Assembly: GCF_000283155.1 (NCBI RefSeq)
Contig: NW_004454292.1
Coordinates: forward strand, 194,955 to 258,954
From: Ceratotherium simum simum
Taxonomy: Eukaryota; Chordata; Mammalia; Perissodactyla; Rhinocerotidae
Reading direction: 5' to 3'
DNA: 64,000 nt
Below the pieces are notes generated by a model. The model worked only from the letters and a program-made list of their open reading frames with translations, was not told the origin of the DNA and ran no database searches. This document shows positions 11,636 through 24,509 of this stretch, piece after piece. The position numbers and the translations under genes were made by a program. Each line of letters starts with the position of its first letter. Within the stretch, counting starts at the first letter, position 1.

Positions 11636-12299
11636 AGATATGTCTTGTTTTATAAAGCCCACTTTTTACTCATTTAGAAATTAGAGAAACATTTTGCTGT
11701 CTTCCTCAGATTTCACCTATTTTCCCTTTTAACCTGCCACATTTTTCTCTCCAGATTTCTTTCTTATAAGTTACGGTAAGTTACAGCATTACAAAGCATA
11801 TGATTGCCAGTATATTTGTTGAACATTTTTCTTCATAGTGATACATATTTCAAAACAAGGGTAACCAGAACTCCCCATTAATGTTCTCTTCCTTCAAAAA
11901 AGCAATTTTAAAAAACTCTATACGATGAACCTATTTTTGTACTCTAAGAACTGCCTTTAAAGTATAAGAGCAAATGTTGAATCTACTCTTAAGTACATAC
12001 TCGGCCAATTAAAAAAAACTATACCCATGATTAAGAATAATGACAAATCTCCATTTGTTGCATCTATTGCTATAATTATCAAACAAGATTATTTTTTGGG
12101 GGGGGTATTACAAGAATTGTTCATGCTTCTAACCTTCTAAACATTACCATACAATTTAAAACGTATATTATACAAATTCAATAAGAATGCTTTAAGATAA
12201 TATTTATATATTAGATCAAGGAGGTCCCAAATAAAGTCCCACCTTCATAGTTAGGCATTAAAAGCCTTATGCTGACTCGGTCTAAACTAACTTTCCATG

Positions 12300-12600
12300 A
12301 CTATTTTTCTGTCAAATTCTCTGTTCAGTTAAAAAAAATCTATATCTTTCGATATCTGAAAAATGCAATGCACTTGTATTCCTCCATACTACTGTTAACT
12401 CAGCTTAGGCATTACTTTCTTCAGGAAACCCTCTCTAATCATCCCCCAGTCTGATCAAGGTGCCCTTTCTAATGTCTTCAAGGTATATTTTCTTCCCCTC
12501 ATTGAAATATGTATTATACAGTATTATAATGATCTATTTTCATGTCTTGTTTTCCCTTGGAGACTAGAAGCATCTTGAGTGCTGGGACTTATTCTTAACT
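12300..12600 (+). repeat. L2 LINE 3' fragment
   Basis: The text ttcaggaaaccctctctaat, followed by ccttggagactagaagcatc ttgagtgctgggactta, matches the L2 3' region in sense orientation. Confidence 0.6.
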
Positions 12601-12939
12601 ATTTTAATGGATGAGTTTAATAGCAGATTAGATATAGAAAAACAGCAGATTGGTACTGAAAAGGAAGTTTAAAAAGGGAGGGGAGACAAAATGAGAGGTT
12701 AAAAGACACAAAGGCTAAAAAGAAAAACTTAAATATATCTCATTGTGTTTCAGAAGAAAAAGAGAAAAATGATGATTCAAAGATAGTATGTGAAGAGATA
12801 ATGACTATAAATTTGTCAGAACTTATGAAAGATACCAATCCATAGATTCAAGATATTCAAACAACTCCAAGCAGAAATATATAGGGAAAAAAAATCCACA
12901 CCTGGACACATCATGGGAAAACTTCAAAAAATCAAAGAC

Positions 12940-13106
12940 AAGCTTGTCAAGCCATGCTGTGGCGGCATCTCATATAAAGTAGAGGAAGATGGGCACAGAT
13001 GTTAGCCCAGGGCCAATCTTCCTCAGCAAAAAGAAGAAAGAGGAGGATTGGCATCAGATGTTAGCTCAGGGCTGATCTTCCTCACACACACACAAAAAAA
13101 AACACC
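12940..13106 (+). mobile_element. ERE SINE, 5'-truncated
   Basis: It starts inside the element at caagccatgctgtggcgg. The tail has tcttcctcagca and ttagctcagggctgatcttc, ending in a (ca)n/A-rich tract. The tRNA-like head and its promoter boxes are missing. Confidence 0.85.
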
Positions 13107-13371
13107 CAACAACAATGAAAGCTAGAAGAAGGTAGAATATAGTTTCTTTATGTTAAAGGATATAACTACCAAGCTTATACTGTAAACTCAGTGAAAATAC
13201 CTTTCAAGAATGAGGACAAAATAACACTATCAGAAAAAGGTAGAAAGAATGTCACAAACATAAACTCTTAAAAAGAAATGCTAAGGGATGTACTTTAGGA
13301 AAAAGAAAAGTGATAGAAATTGGTACATCAAAAGAGAAATAACAAATGAAGAACACAGAAAACGGTTTATA

Positions 13372-13579
13372 CAGTCATGCACCACATAACAATGTTTCGG
13401 TCAACGACGGATCCCATATACAACAGTGGCCCCATAAGATTTAGCACCATATAGCCTAGGTATGTAGTAGCCTATACCACCTAGGTTTGTATAAGTACAC
13501 TCTCTGATGTTCGCACAATGATGAAATCACATAATGATGCATTTCTCAGAATGTATCCCTGCTAAGTGACACATGACTT
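13372..13579. mobile_element. Tigger-family DNA transposon (short, non-autonomous)
   Basis: About 208 bp with inverted ends, cagtcatgcaccacataaca at the left and ...acacatgact at the right, between TA dinucleotides (13370-13371 and 13580-13581). The internal tatagcctaggtatgtagta and ttcgcacaatgatgaaatca phrases fit a Tigger3/Tigger4-like group. Confidence 0.75.
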
Positions 13580-14834
13580 TATGTGAGTGACTTTAAATGA
13601 CCACTATATAAATTTATAAAGTGATGTAAGGGTTTTAAAAAATATAGAATTAAAATTAAGACAACAACAATATATGAGTCAGGACATGGGTAGAGCCATT
13701 CTAAGGCAATTGAATTTAATGGAGATGGGTAAAAATAGTGATTAACACTATAGCCTTTGCTAAGTATGCATGTTGTACTGTCTAAACCAAAATTTCCAAA
13801 CTAATTGACTGATGTTCAAAAATATTATAAAAATGGCAAGAAAGGAAAGAAAAATATTGGAAGCACAAAATAAGACATTAAATGTAAACCGAAATGTATC
13901 AGTTATTATTTAAATATAATAGACTAAATGATCCAGGTAAAGGACAAAGATCATGCGACTGGGTAAAAACAAATGAATAAAATCAAATCCAACTATATGC
14001 TATCTACAAGAGCATATCTAAAACACAATGATACAGAAAAGCTGAAAGGAAAAGAATGAAAAAAAGATACACTATGCAATAAATAACCCCAACCCCCAAA
14101 CTATATTAATAAAAGACAAAAAATACTTTGAGGCATAAAGATTATTGGAGATAAAAAAGTCATTTCATAATAATAAAGGGTTAAATTCACCAGAAAGACA
14201 CATCAACTCTAAATTTGTAGGTGCCCAATAACAATAACATGGCCACAAAATAAAGCAAAAATTGACAGAATTAAAAAGAAAATAACAACTCCACATTCCA
14301 CTAAATATTAATACAATGTTTTTAGTAATTAATAGAATAAGCAGACAAAAATCTAGTAAGGATAGAGAAGATGCTAACACCACAATTAAATGCTTAATCT
14401 ATAAACATACAAAGAATAACACCCAAAACCTGGAGAATATGCATTATTTTTAAGCGCAGACAGAGCATTTTTGAAACTTGATTATATACGGCCATAAAGC
14501 AAGTCTCAGCAAATTTCAAGGGATCATGGTGTAATTAATCAAGAAATCAATAAATAAAGAATAACTAGAAAATCCTCATATGTTTAATAACAAAGAAACA
14601 CACTTTCAAGTAAATCAGGATGACAAAGATATAATAGAAATGAGAAAATATTTCAAACTGAATAACTAAAACTTTAGGTGATGTCAGTGTAAGACATTAC
14701 TTCTTTTTGTCCCCTCTTTTTAACATGGAATAAGACATCCATCCATGAACAAAAGTGCCTCTGTGGGATTTGTGGTATCCATCACCATGGGCCAGGGGAC
14801 CCAGGAGCAGTCTTGCCCACCTCAACATCTGGTA

Positions 14835-15642
14835 ATAGACAGACAGACCTCGGTAACCTAAAATGGCTCCAAGACTTAAAAGTAGGACCTGATGCCATAA
14901 AACTTCTAGAAGAAAATGTAGAGAAGAATTCCTGGACATTGGTCTCAGCAATGGTTTTTTAGATATGACACCAAATGCACAAGCAACAAAAGCAAAAATC
15001 AACCTCAATCAACCTCAAACTAAAAAGCTTCTGCACAGCAAAAACCAATCAACAAAATGAAAAAGCAACTTACAGAATGGGAGAAAATATTTGCAAATAA
15101 TCTATTTGATAACGGGTTAATATGCAAAATATATAAAAATCTCACACAACTCAATAACAACAACAAAAAAAAACACAATCTGATGAAAAAATGGGCAGAG
15201 GAACTAGATAAACATTTTTACAAAGAAGATATTCAAATAGCTAACAGGTACATGAAAGATGCCCAACATTGCTAATCATTAGGAAAATGCAAATCAAAAC
15301 CACAATGAGATATCACCTCACACCTCTGAGAATGGCTATCATCAAGAAGATAAGAGATAACAAGTGGTGGTGAGGCTGTGGAGATAACAGAACCCTTGTG
15401 GCCTGTTGGTGGGAATGTAAATTGGTGCAGCTACTATGGAAAACAGTATTGAGGTTCCTCAAAAAATTGAAAGTAGAACTATTATACGATCCAGCAATCC
15501 CACTCCTGGGTATATATCCAAAGAAAACATGATGTCAAAGAGATATATGTACTCTCATGGTTACTGCAGCATTACTCACAATAACCAAGATATGAAACCA
15601 CCTAAGTATCTGTCAATAGATGAATATATAAAGAAGATGCAG

Positions 15643-15687
<45 letters not shown>

Positions 15688-16212
15688 GGAATATTGTTCA
15701 GCCATGAGAAAGAAGAAAATCCTGCCATTTGCAACATGGATGGATCTTGAGGGCATTATGCTAAGTGAGATAAGTCAGACAAAGACAAATACTGTATGAT
15801 ATCACTTATATGTGGAATTTTAAAGAGCTGAGATCTGATAAAAACAGAGATTACAATGGTGGTTACCAGAGGCTGGAGGGTGGGGGAATTGGGGTTATGC
15901 TGTTTAAGGGTACAAATTTGAAACTAGCAGATAAATAAGTCCTGGAGATCTAATGCACAATATAGTGATCAGAGTCAACAACACCATACCATAAACTGTA
16001 AATGTGCTAAAGACTAGCTCCTAATTGTTACCAACTCAAAATAGAAATACTAACTATGTGATGTAATAGAGGTGTCAGCTAACGCTAATGCTACAATGGC
16101 AATCATACTGCATACTGCAAAATATAAATGTATAAAATCAACATGTTGTACACCTTAAACTTACATAACGTTATATGTCAATTATATCTCAATAAAAATA
16201 AATTTAAAAAAA
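14835..16212 (+). mobile_element. L1 LINE 3' end (ORF2 C-terminal remnant plus 3' UTR)
   Basis: A 5'-truncated L1 that begins in the ORF2 region matching 'aatgg.tc.aagacttaaa' and passes through gggagaaaatatttgcaaat and tgggaatgtaaattggtgca. The 3' UTR ends tatgtcaattatatctcaat aaaaataaatttaaa. Frameshifts and stops break ORF2 throughout. A (GT)21 microsatellite lies inside. It interrupts older L1 sequence and belongs to an older placental L1M-like group. Confidence 0.85.
15645..15686 (+). repeat. (GT)21 microsatellite
   Basis: An uninterrupted run of 21 GT units within the L1 3' region. It is likely length-polymorphic. Confidence 0.97.
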
Positions 16213-16829
16213 TCTACATATCAAAACTTGTGTGATGCAGCTAAAGAAATACTTAGAGGATATTCATAAACCTTGGATGTCTATATTAGAAAAGAGAGTA
16301 AGTTTAAAGAACGAGGCATCTATCTCAGTGAGTTAAAAAAAAATTGCCAAATAATTCCAAAGAGAATGAAAGGAAGTAATAAAGATTAGGGCAGAGATTA
16401 ACAAAATAGAAACAAATACACAAAAGAAAGGATCAGTAAAGCCAAATTATATTTTTGTGAAGGAGGCAGACTAATAATATGACAAATCTTGGAAAAGGAA
16501 TCAAGGAAGAAAAATGGAGAACATACCAATACTAGGAATAAAAGTGGGAATGTTACTACAGATATATGCTGACTTTAAATGGATTATACACTGATATTAG
16601 AAGTTATGTCAATAAATTTGAAAATTATATAAAATGGAGAACACCCTAAGAAACTATAATTTCACCAAAATAACTCAAGAAAAGATAACAATTACCTACA
16701 AAATTTAAAGTGCTATAAGACACCTTAAGTAAATTAGAGAGTTAGAAGATATTTTCAATCTTTAAGTACCTGAACTGCAGGTAAACTAACTTACTATTAA
16801 TAGCCAATGTTCAATCTCCTTCTCCCTTG

Positions 16830-17280
16830 CTTAAAATAACAGGCAGGTTAAGGGAGAAAACAAAACAAAAAAACTAGATTTCTCAGTTTCACTTGCAGTT
16901 GGGGGCTAGGGAGAAGGGTAGTGCATGGTGCAGGTGACCCAATCCCAGGATCAATGTAAGTAGACATCTGTAGCTTTGTGCTTCTGAGATTGCTTTTGCT
17001 TTTCTGATAAAAAGAGACTTGCTGGGGTCTCATTATCCTGGTGGAGTAAAGCTTGGGTTTTAGTAAGAGCACAAGAAAAGGCCTGGGACCTCCTAAAAGT
17101 GGGGAGTCAGATCAGGAAAAACCTGATTAAAGACAGGAACCTCAAAAGGGTACCACTGATAATGGCTGAATTATTTGCTGACTTGCCTTTGTCTTGAGGT
17201 GACTCAGTGGGGAGGGGGAATAGATATTCTTTAAAAATTCCTACTGCTCTCACACAGGTTTGAGGCAAGAATCATACTCT
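16830..17280 (+). repeat. LTR-like ancient repeat
   Basis: The phrase cttgcagttgggggctaggg, with ttgcttttgcttttctgata aaaagagacttgctgggg, recalls a common old mammalian LTR-like repeat, also seen at 36340-36660. The family name is uncertain. The minus-strand open frame here is not a gene I recognise. Confidence 0.45.
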
Positions 17281-17984
17281 CTGTGTGGCCCCTAAAAACT
17301 TAAGCTTAAATTTTACTTTAACTGCCCTCAGGTTGGTAATGCTTCCAGGCATCTTACAGAAACAAAAAATCCTCTTTGAAAGAAGGCACTTGAAATCCAG
17401 ACCTAAAAGAACTCCCACAGATCAAGTTTCAGTGAAAATGTGCACACAATCAGAAATCACAAAGCTCAGGTAGAAAAAAAATCCACCATGAATGAGAAAA
17501 TACACTACAGGCGTAGAGTATCAAAGATTTAACTTATTGTTATTATCTTATACAGAATGTGAAAAAATGTATTTAATATGTAAAACTAAATATAAGGGCT
17601 ATCAAAAGAATGACTGGGACAAGAGACTATAAAAAATTACCAAGATTAACAAAATAGATCCTCTGGTATTAAAAAATATATAACAGAAATTAGAAATACA
17701 ATATATGTCATCAAGAGCAAACTGGATGCACGTAAAGAGAGTATTAGAGAAATGGAGACAGATTTGAAGAAATTATCATGCATCTAATTGGAATTCCAAA
17801 ATGAAAGAGTAGAGGAACTACAGGGGGTGCAATATTCAAAGAGAGAGGGGCTAAGAATTTCCTATAATCGATGAAATACACAAATCTCAGATTCAGGAGA
17901 CCTAACAAATCCCAAGAAGATCAAATGAAAGGAAATCTGTACTATTATACTCAAGGAGCATAACCTTGCAGATAAAGAGTATCT

Positions 17985-18195
17985 TTTTTTTTAAAGATTT
18001 TATTTATTTTATTTTTCCCCCCAAAGCCCCAGTAGATAGTTGTATGTCACAGCTGCACATCCTTCTAGTTGCTGTATGTGGGACTCGGCCTCAGGATGGA
18101 CGGAGAAGTGGTGCCTCAATGTGCACCCGGGATCCGAACCCGGGCCACTAGCATTGCAGCGCGCGCACTTAACCACCAAGCCACAGGGCCGGCCC
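17985..18195 (-). mobile_element. ERE SINE, 'gcaatgc' subfamily
   Basis: A full-length minus-strand ERE flanked by the 15-bp duplication agataaagagtatct (17970-17984 and 18196-18210). It shares subfamily-diagnostic bases (read on its own strand: cttggtggttaag, gctgcaatgct, ctccgtccatcctgaggccg) with the copies at 27187 and 47256. Confidence 0.95.
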
Positions 18196-18386
18196 AGATA
18201 AAGAGTATCTTAAAAGAAGCTAGGGAGAAAAGGCAGATTATCTACATGTCTTCAACCATTATACTGATAGCTGCCTCCTCAATAACAGTGGAATCCAGAA
18301 GACTGTGAAATAATAGTTTCCAAGTGTTGAGACAAAGTAAATTTCAAGCTAAAATTGTATATCGAGAGAAAAATCTTTCTAAAGTA

Positions 18387-18889
18387 CACTAGTGCCCCCT
18401 TATCTGTGGGGAATATGTCCCAAGACCCCCAGTGGATGCTTGAAACAGTGGATAGTACTGAACCCTACATATATACTATGTTTCTTTCCATACACACATA
18501 CATGTGATAAAGTTTAATTTACAAATAAGGCACAGTAAGAGATTAACAACTAATAATAAAGTGGGCTTTAGGACCATTATTTAGTAAAATGAGGGTTACT
18601 TGAATAAAGCACTGTGATACCACAACAGTTGATCTGATAACTAAAACAGCTACTAAGTGAGTAACAGTGGGGTAGCATACACAGCACAGATACGCTGGAC
18701 AAAGGAATGATTCACGTCTCAGGTGGGATGGAACAAGACGGCATGAGATTTCATTTTCACTACTCAGAATGGTACACAACTTAAAACTCATGAATTGTTT
18801 ATTTCTGAAATTTTCCATTTAATATTTTTGGACCACAGTTGACCATGGGTTAACTGAAACCGTGGAAAGCAAAACCACGGATCCTACTG
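18387..18889. mobile_element. Tigger/MER2-like DNA transposon
   Basis: About 500 bp between TA dinucleotides (18385-18386 and 18890-18891). The left end is cactagtgcccccttatctg and the right end ...ggatcctactg. Internal phrases are gtggatgcttgaaacagtgg and ggttaactgaaaccgtggaa. There is no intact transposase. The minus-strand open frame in it is coincidental. Confidence 0.75.
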
Positions 18890-18943
18890 TATATACTTTC
18901 AGGAAGAAAAGGGAAGACTGTGTATATACTTTCAGGAAGAAAA
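18889..18943 (+). repeat. 33-bp-spaced direct repeat
   Basis: The 22-bp phrase beginning gtatatactttcaggaag occurs at 18889-18910 and again at 18922-18943. The repeat starts at the right edge of the Tigger, so it postdates or accompanied that insertion. Confidence 0.85.
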
Positions 18944-19261
18944 AGAAACAAAATGATTCTAGAAGGAAGGTCTGAGAAGCATGAAGAAATGGTGAATGAA
19001 GAAAATGATAAACACGTGGATAATCATAAACCAACAATGACTATGTAAAACAATAATAATTAGATCTGATTTGTGGAATGGAAGATAAAGTGATGGAACT
19101 AGAACACAGACAATGGCATATAAATCAAGTGGAGTTAAGTAGATTGGATTTAAAGTATTCTAAGTTTGTTGTATGGTATGGAAAAAAGGTACACCATTCA
19201 GAGCCTAATTGACAAACAGAAACTACACTAGATATTTTAAACAGAGGGATTTTAATATAGA

Positions 19262-20220
19262 GAACTGACTACATCATATATATCACGGTATTGTGCAAAG
19301 GACTGGGAACAAAAGAGTGACAAAATTCCTCTTCTCAAAGAGCTTAGAGTCAGGTATTCATATACATATACATTTACAACCTGTATGTATCTGTATATAT
19401 GGGTATGTGTGTCTATTCACACATGAGTATATATGTATATATATAAACATTTTCAAATATACTGCAAAGTTGAAAGAATTTTATAGTTGGCACCCATATA
19501 CTCACCACCTAGATTTTGCCAATTTACACGCACGTGCATGTGCGCGCACACACATACAAAGTATACAGAGGTAAAAAGACAGTGCAAACATAAACGGTAG
19601 GCAGAAAAAGGGGAAACTTAGATTCGAGAGGAACAGGAGTTGAAGTACTAGGCAGAGGCCAGATTATGTGAATAGCATCTCTGTCCTGCTACAAATTTGT
19701 ACCATAGTCTGTAGGGAATGAAAAGCCACCAACAGGTTTAAAGCAAGAAAATAACAGGATCAAATCTGAATACTAGGTAAAAAATATCGGTAGCAGTGTT
19801 TAGGTTGGGTTAGAAAAACACTGGACTTGTAGGCTTTGGCAGTAAGGATGGAGAAGAGATAGATTTGAGACCTGTCAGAGGTAGAATCTATAGGGCTTGG
19901 TGACTTGACTTACAGACTTACATGGGAGACTGAAAGTAAAAAGAAAGGAAGGCATCTATAGTAAAAGTCAGGTTCTAGTTAAGGATTATTTGAGTCATGC
20001 CATTAACAGGACAGAAAACAAAGCGAAAGATTTAGAGGTAGCGTTCCAGGAAAGAAGAGTTCAATTTTAAACATGATGAGAGGCAAAGCCAATAGGACAT
20101 TCAGGTAATATCCATAAGGTTATAGGGCTACAAATTATCAGATGAAGCCCAGAAAATCCATCTTGGCTTGAGACACCACTTTGGAAGTCACTAGAAAATA
20201 CGACGTGGTTAAAATCTCCC
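19262..20220 (-). repeat. L2 LINE 3' region with an AT/CA-rich insertion
   Basis: Antisense L2 phrases: ctcaaagagcttagagtcag, gaatgaaaagccaccaacag, gtagaatctatagggcttgg tgacttga. A TA/CA-rich segment and an L1-3'-UTR-like piece at about 19360-19560 interrupt it. Confidence 0.55.
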
Positions 20221-20560
20221 TAGGGATGAGATTTTCCAAGGCCTGAATGATGAGTAAAAACTGAATTCGTTAGTAGTTTCCCCAACAACGTGTGGGTAGA
20301 GCAACAGATATGTTCTCTAAAACCACAACTGAGTAGCTGGCTTCTAAGACGAATGAGCGTTCTAGAACACAGGAGCAATCCAGACCCTTAGAAGGCTCCT
20401 GACTACTTAAGGCCCTGCCTTAAACTGGTTCCTTGATTCTCTTGAAGGTTAGTAATGTAGTTGACCTTGAGTCTTTATTTCCCAGCCCCAGGCAAGCTTT
20501 CTCAGACTTCACTTAGATCCAAACAGGGGTTCCATGTTCAGAATTAAGAAGAGCTTAGAT

Positions 20561-20782
20561 GGGCCGGCCCCGTGGCTTAGCGGTTAAGTGCGTGCGCTCC
20601 GATGCAGGCGGCCCGGGTTCGGATCCCGGGCGCACACAGACGCACTGCTTCTCCGGCCATGCTGAGGCCGCGTCCCACATACAGCAACTAGAAGAATGTG
20701 CAACTATGACATACAACTATCGCCTGGGGCTTTAGGGGAAAAATAAATAAATAAAAAAAAAAATTTAAAAAAAAAAAAAAGA
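20561..20782 (+). mobile_element. ERE1 SINE, full length
   Basis: The head is GGGCCGGCCCCGTGGCTTAG, with B-box-like GGTTCGGATCC and the body ending in an A-rich tail. Perfect 15-bp duplication aagaagagcttagat at 20546-20560 and 20783-20797. Confidence 0.96.
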
Positions 20783-20869
20783 AAGAAGAGCTTAGATGCC
20801 TCATACTTGACCTTTCCTCAAGTTATTAAAACACTTTGTAGACAAAACACACTAGAAAGGACATATATA

Positions 20870-20985
20870 GTCTATCTTCCTTGTTTTACAAACGAGAAAA
20901 TCAAGGCCTGGAAGGGTTGCAAGCGGTACAACCACATAACTATGTAATGGTCCAGCTGGGATGAGATCTCAGATCATATAACCTT
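20870..20985 (-). repeat. MIR SINE fragment
   Basis: The text tttacaaacgagaaaatcaa ggcctggaagggttgcaa is an antisense MIR core. Confidence 0.55.
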
Positions 20986-21112
20986 TGGTCTTTATTTTAT
21001 ACCCAGTTGACTCCCAACGTTCAGTATTCATAAAGTGGTACTTGTACAGCCAGGATGTCTGTTTACAGAACGAGGCTATTTATTGTATTAAAAAAAAAAA
21101 AAAAATAAGAGA

Positions 21113-21303
21113 GGGGCCAGCCCAGTGGCGTAGTGGTTAAGTTCGCACTGTCCGCTTTGGCAGCCCGGGATTCGCAGGTTTGAATCCCGGGCACAGACCA
21201 ACGCACTGCTCATCAAGCCATGCTGTGGTGGCGTCCCACATACAAAATGGAGGAAGATGGGCACAGATGTTAGCTCAGGGCCAATCTTCTTCACCAAAAA
21301 AAA
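21113..21303 (+). mobile_element. ERE SINE, older subfamily
   Basis: It begins GGGGCCAGCCCAGTGGCGTA and continues with gcaggtttgaatcccgggca and ctcatcaagccatgctgtgg. A single tail unit ends tcttcaccaaaaaaaaa. More substitutions than the ERE1 copies imply greater age. Confidence 0.9.
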
Positions 21304-22019
21304 AGAGAGAGAAAACACAGTTGAAGTAAACCTAGCCAAATCTAAATTAATGAAAGTACTAGTATGCTGAAGCACTAGCTTACTATTCATCTACCACCTT
21401 CACAAACTTCCATTACTGTTACTGTTCACTTGGTCAACATTTTAGTTTTCACTTGTTACTTATAAATTGATATTTTAAAAATCAACTGCTCCAGAATTTT
21501 GCCACGTGTTACAGTTATATTAACTCTTTATATTTCCCTCCTAAATCCAACTTTCTTGTTTAAACAGATATGCTCACCTTATATAGCTATTTGGAACCTG
21601 CTCAGATTATAATGAATGCTCACTTATTATTAATGGATGCTTAATCAGTTATTTTGCATACTCAGGATGACCTCTGTCAGATGTCACCAACTGAAGTAAG
21701 TTTGCTGAAATATTTTATGAGAAGTACAACCTCTAGGTTTAACTTTCTTAATATTTTACAAAAATAGCACGGATAAGATTGTGGGTTGTAACATTTTTTA
21801 AGGTGAAATAAGCAACCTAGGCATTAAAAATTTCAGAACTGCCTGTACCTGTTATATTACATCTTAATGTTTAAAAACTGCACATTGCATCTCCTGGTAG
21901 AGAAGACTTCTTCATTCTGTATATAACTCTGTACCTAGGGCATTCACAATTCTTTCTTAAGCTCTCCTTAAGATGGGGCTACTTTATTTTTCTTCTTTCT
22001 TCCCTCTGATTACAACAAT

Positions 22020-22700
22020 GTATATCATCAACCACTATACATCTGTTAGACTGGTTAAAAAATATATTAACAATACCGAGCGCTAGAACTTGCATATATT
22101 GCTGGTGAGAAGGCAAAACGATACAGCCACTCCAGAAAACATTTTGGCAGTTTCTTACAACGATAAACATACTCTTAACATATGACTTAGCAACCACACT
22201 CCTAAGTATTTACCAAAGTGAACGGAAAACATGTTCACACAAAAGCCTGCTCATGGGTAGTTATACCAACTTTACTGATAACCGCCAAAAACTGGAAAAA
22301 AATCCCTAATGTTCTTGATGAATGGATAAACAAACTGTGGTACATCTATACAATGGACTATTACTCAGCAATAAAAAAAAAAAAAACTATTGATAAATAC
22401 AACCTGGATGAATCTCCAAAAGCATTATGCTGAGTGAAAGAAGTCAGTCTCAAAAGGTTGTATACATTATGATTCCATTTATGTGATATTCTTGAAAAAC
22501 AAACTGTAGTAACAGAGAACAGACCAGTGGTTTCCAGGGGTCATGGAGTGGGGAGAGGGTGTGATTACAAAGGGATAGCATTGTTCCTTTTCCTGACTGT
22601 GACGGTGGCTAGATGAACCTATACGTATACTAAAATTCATGGAATGGTATACCAGAAAAGAATCAATTTCACTGTGTATTAACTGTTTAAAGAAAATTAA
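22020..22700 (+). mobile_element. L1 LINE 3' end, old
   Basis: Sense L1 3' sequence: gaatggataaacaaactgtg gtacatctatacaatggact attactcagc, followed by a 3' UTR through tggtttccaggggtcatgga. No usable frame. Confidence 0.75.
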
Positions 22701-23945
22701 ATTCTCACTTCTATTCATTCAAGAAAGACTTCGTAAACTGCACTTCAGTCATTAAGAAAGAAAACTTCCTCAATATATCTCCAGAATTTAGAAGAATTTC
22801 CAAAGTTAAGTCCAAAAAAATCCCAATACTATTAGTTCTATAGTAACTCAATATTTCCCTTCTGGATATTGTAGACATTAAAGAAAATATTCACTACCTC
22901 AATAGGTAAAAATCAATCTAAGTTTGGTGGGGTCTGAGAAGAAAATGGGAAGAGGTAGGAGAAAAAGAAATAAGACGAAAATAGAGGGGCTTATACCACA
23001 GATTATTAGCTATACTTAATAAAATATGAGAAATATTCTTATCCTCTTCTTTAGGGGTGATACACAAGAGTCCAAGATTTAAGAAACTGGTTCTTTCCCA
23101 AATATTTCCTTTTGGAGTCTCAGGCGCCAACTAAGGCTTAGATTACGACTCCACTTTACAGAGATCCAATAATCTTTTTCATAAAGTACATTCAGCTGCA
23201 TCTAATAATATCTTTATAATTTTCACGTGGGATAAAATAATACTCCCACAGGAGTATTATTCTTGAAGGTTATTCTTGAAGTATACAGAAGGTAAACAGG
23301 AAGCTTAAGAGTATCATGAGCATGAATATCAAAAAATTCGTTTCTTACTACTCTTAAGAAAAAATGAACACATATATTTTACAAATAGCAGTGCCAAATG
23401 ATCAGATCTTGACATTATAATAAGGAACATTTCATACAGTTTTATAGCTAAAAGTCTTGAAGTTCATCTGATAAAAATCCTTATTTTACAAATAAGAAAC
23501 TAAAGATTAATACAGTTAATTACTGCAGACGTGAATTAAGAGCAGGCCTCTGAACTATTTACACAGTAATCATTTACACAATGCAGACTTAAATTTTGTC
23601 CCTCTTTCCTTGAATCATTCATTCTGCTTACATACCCCCAGACAACAGGAATTAGCCAAACACTTCTGCTATTAATCCACATACTTTAGAAAACTGAAAG
23701 CAAAGTACTATGTCCTTGAATCTTCTTGTCGGATGTAATCCAAAATAAATGATTTTGTTTACCTTAGCACACAATGTAAAACATACAAAATTTTATGGCA
23801 ACTTGACCTAAAATTAATGTTGAACTACCTTTAATCCTCTGTGTTGTTGTCGTTATGTTTTTAATGCTTTCAAATCAGTGATGAGGGAAAAAGAAAAAAA
23901 TTTATTACCAAGTTGTGTGAATACTTTATCTGCAAAGAAAACTAC

Positions 23946-24202
23946 TTTTTTTTTTTTTTTTTTTTGCTGAGGAAGATTAGCCCTGAGCTAACATCTGTTG
24001 CCAATCCTCCTCTTTTGGGTGAGGAAGATTGGCCCTGGGCTAATATTCGTGCCCATCTTCCTCCACTTCATATGTAGGATGCCTGCCACAGCATGGCTAG
24101 ATACGTGGTGCATAGGTCTGCGCCCAGGATCCGAACCTGTGAACCCCGGGCTGCTGAAGCAGAGTATGCGTACTTAACCACTACACCACCAGGCCAGCCC
24201 CC
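23946..24202 (-). mobile_element. ERE SINE, older subfamily
   Basis: A minus-strand ERE with two tail units (gaggaagattagccctgagc and gaggaagattggccctgggc) and head ...ccaccaggccagcccc. Near-matching flanks agaaaactact and agaaaactatt are a decayed target duplication. Confidence 0.9.
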
Positions 24203-24509
24203 AGAAAACTATTTTTTTTCATAAATTCAAATTTTAAACAACTTGTCAAGTTTACTCTAAACAAACTGAAGTATTAAGAAGTCACAGTAGAAAGTTATAT
24301 TTCATATAACATTTGCCCTATCAATTACCTGAAAAGTCAATATTAAAAATGATCAGTAAAGAAAGTTTCTAGATTTCTTTATCCTAGAACTTTTATTTAA
24401 GGCATCGTTCCCTAAGTTATTAAATTTTTAAAATACCATGATAAATTATGCTTTGGTATTAATTACAAGAACTAAAGATTTTTATTTGGTGGTTTTCTTT
24501 TTTTTGAGA

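Larger units (their letters stand above)
12730..16800 (+). mobile_element. Old L1/HAL1-type LINE region with nested insertions
   Basis: The flanks of this block read as degraded sense-orientation L1 sequence. They include cacacctggacacatcatgg, caagaatgaggacaaaataa, agaaatcaataaataaagaa with L1 ORF2-like phrasing at 14500-14680, and aaacttgtgtgatgcagcta to ggcagagattaacaaaatag at 16220-16400. The block is interrupted by a 5'-truncated ERE (12940-13106), a Tigger (13372-13579) and a younger L1 (about 14835-16212). No intact frame survives. Confidence 0.65.
17490..19040 (+). mobile_element. Old L1/HAL1-type LINE region, interrupted
   Basis: Sense-orientation L1-like text is split by an ERE (17985-18195) and a Tigger (18387-18889). 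Examples are acctaacaaatcccaagaag, aaagaagctagggagaaaag, aacagtggaatccagaagac and agctaaaattgtatatcgag. The same region of the element is represented at 12730-13300 and 31660-32220. Confidence 0.6.

Noticed and set aside
14697..15008. 103-codon minus-strand open frame
   Set aside because: It is mostly antisense to L1 ORF2 sequence, with no recognisable domain.
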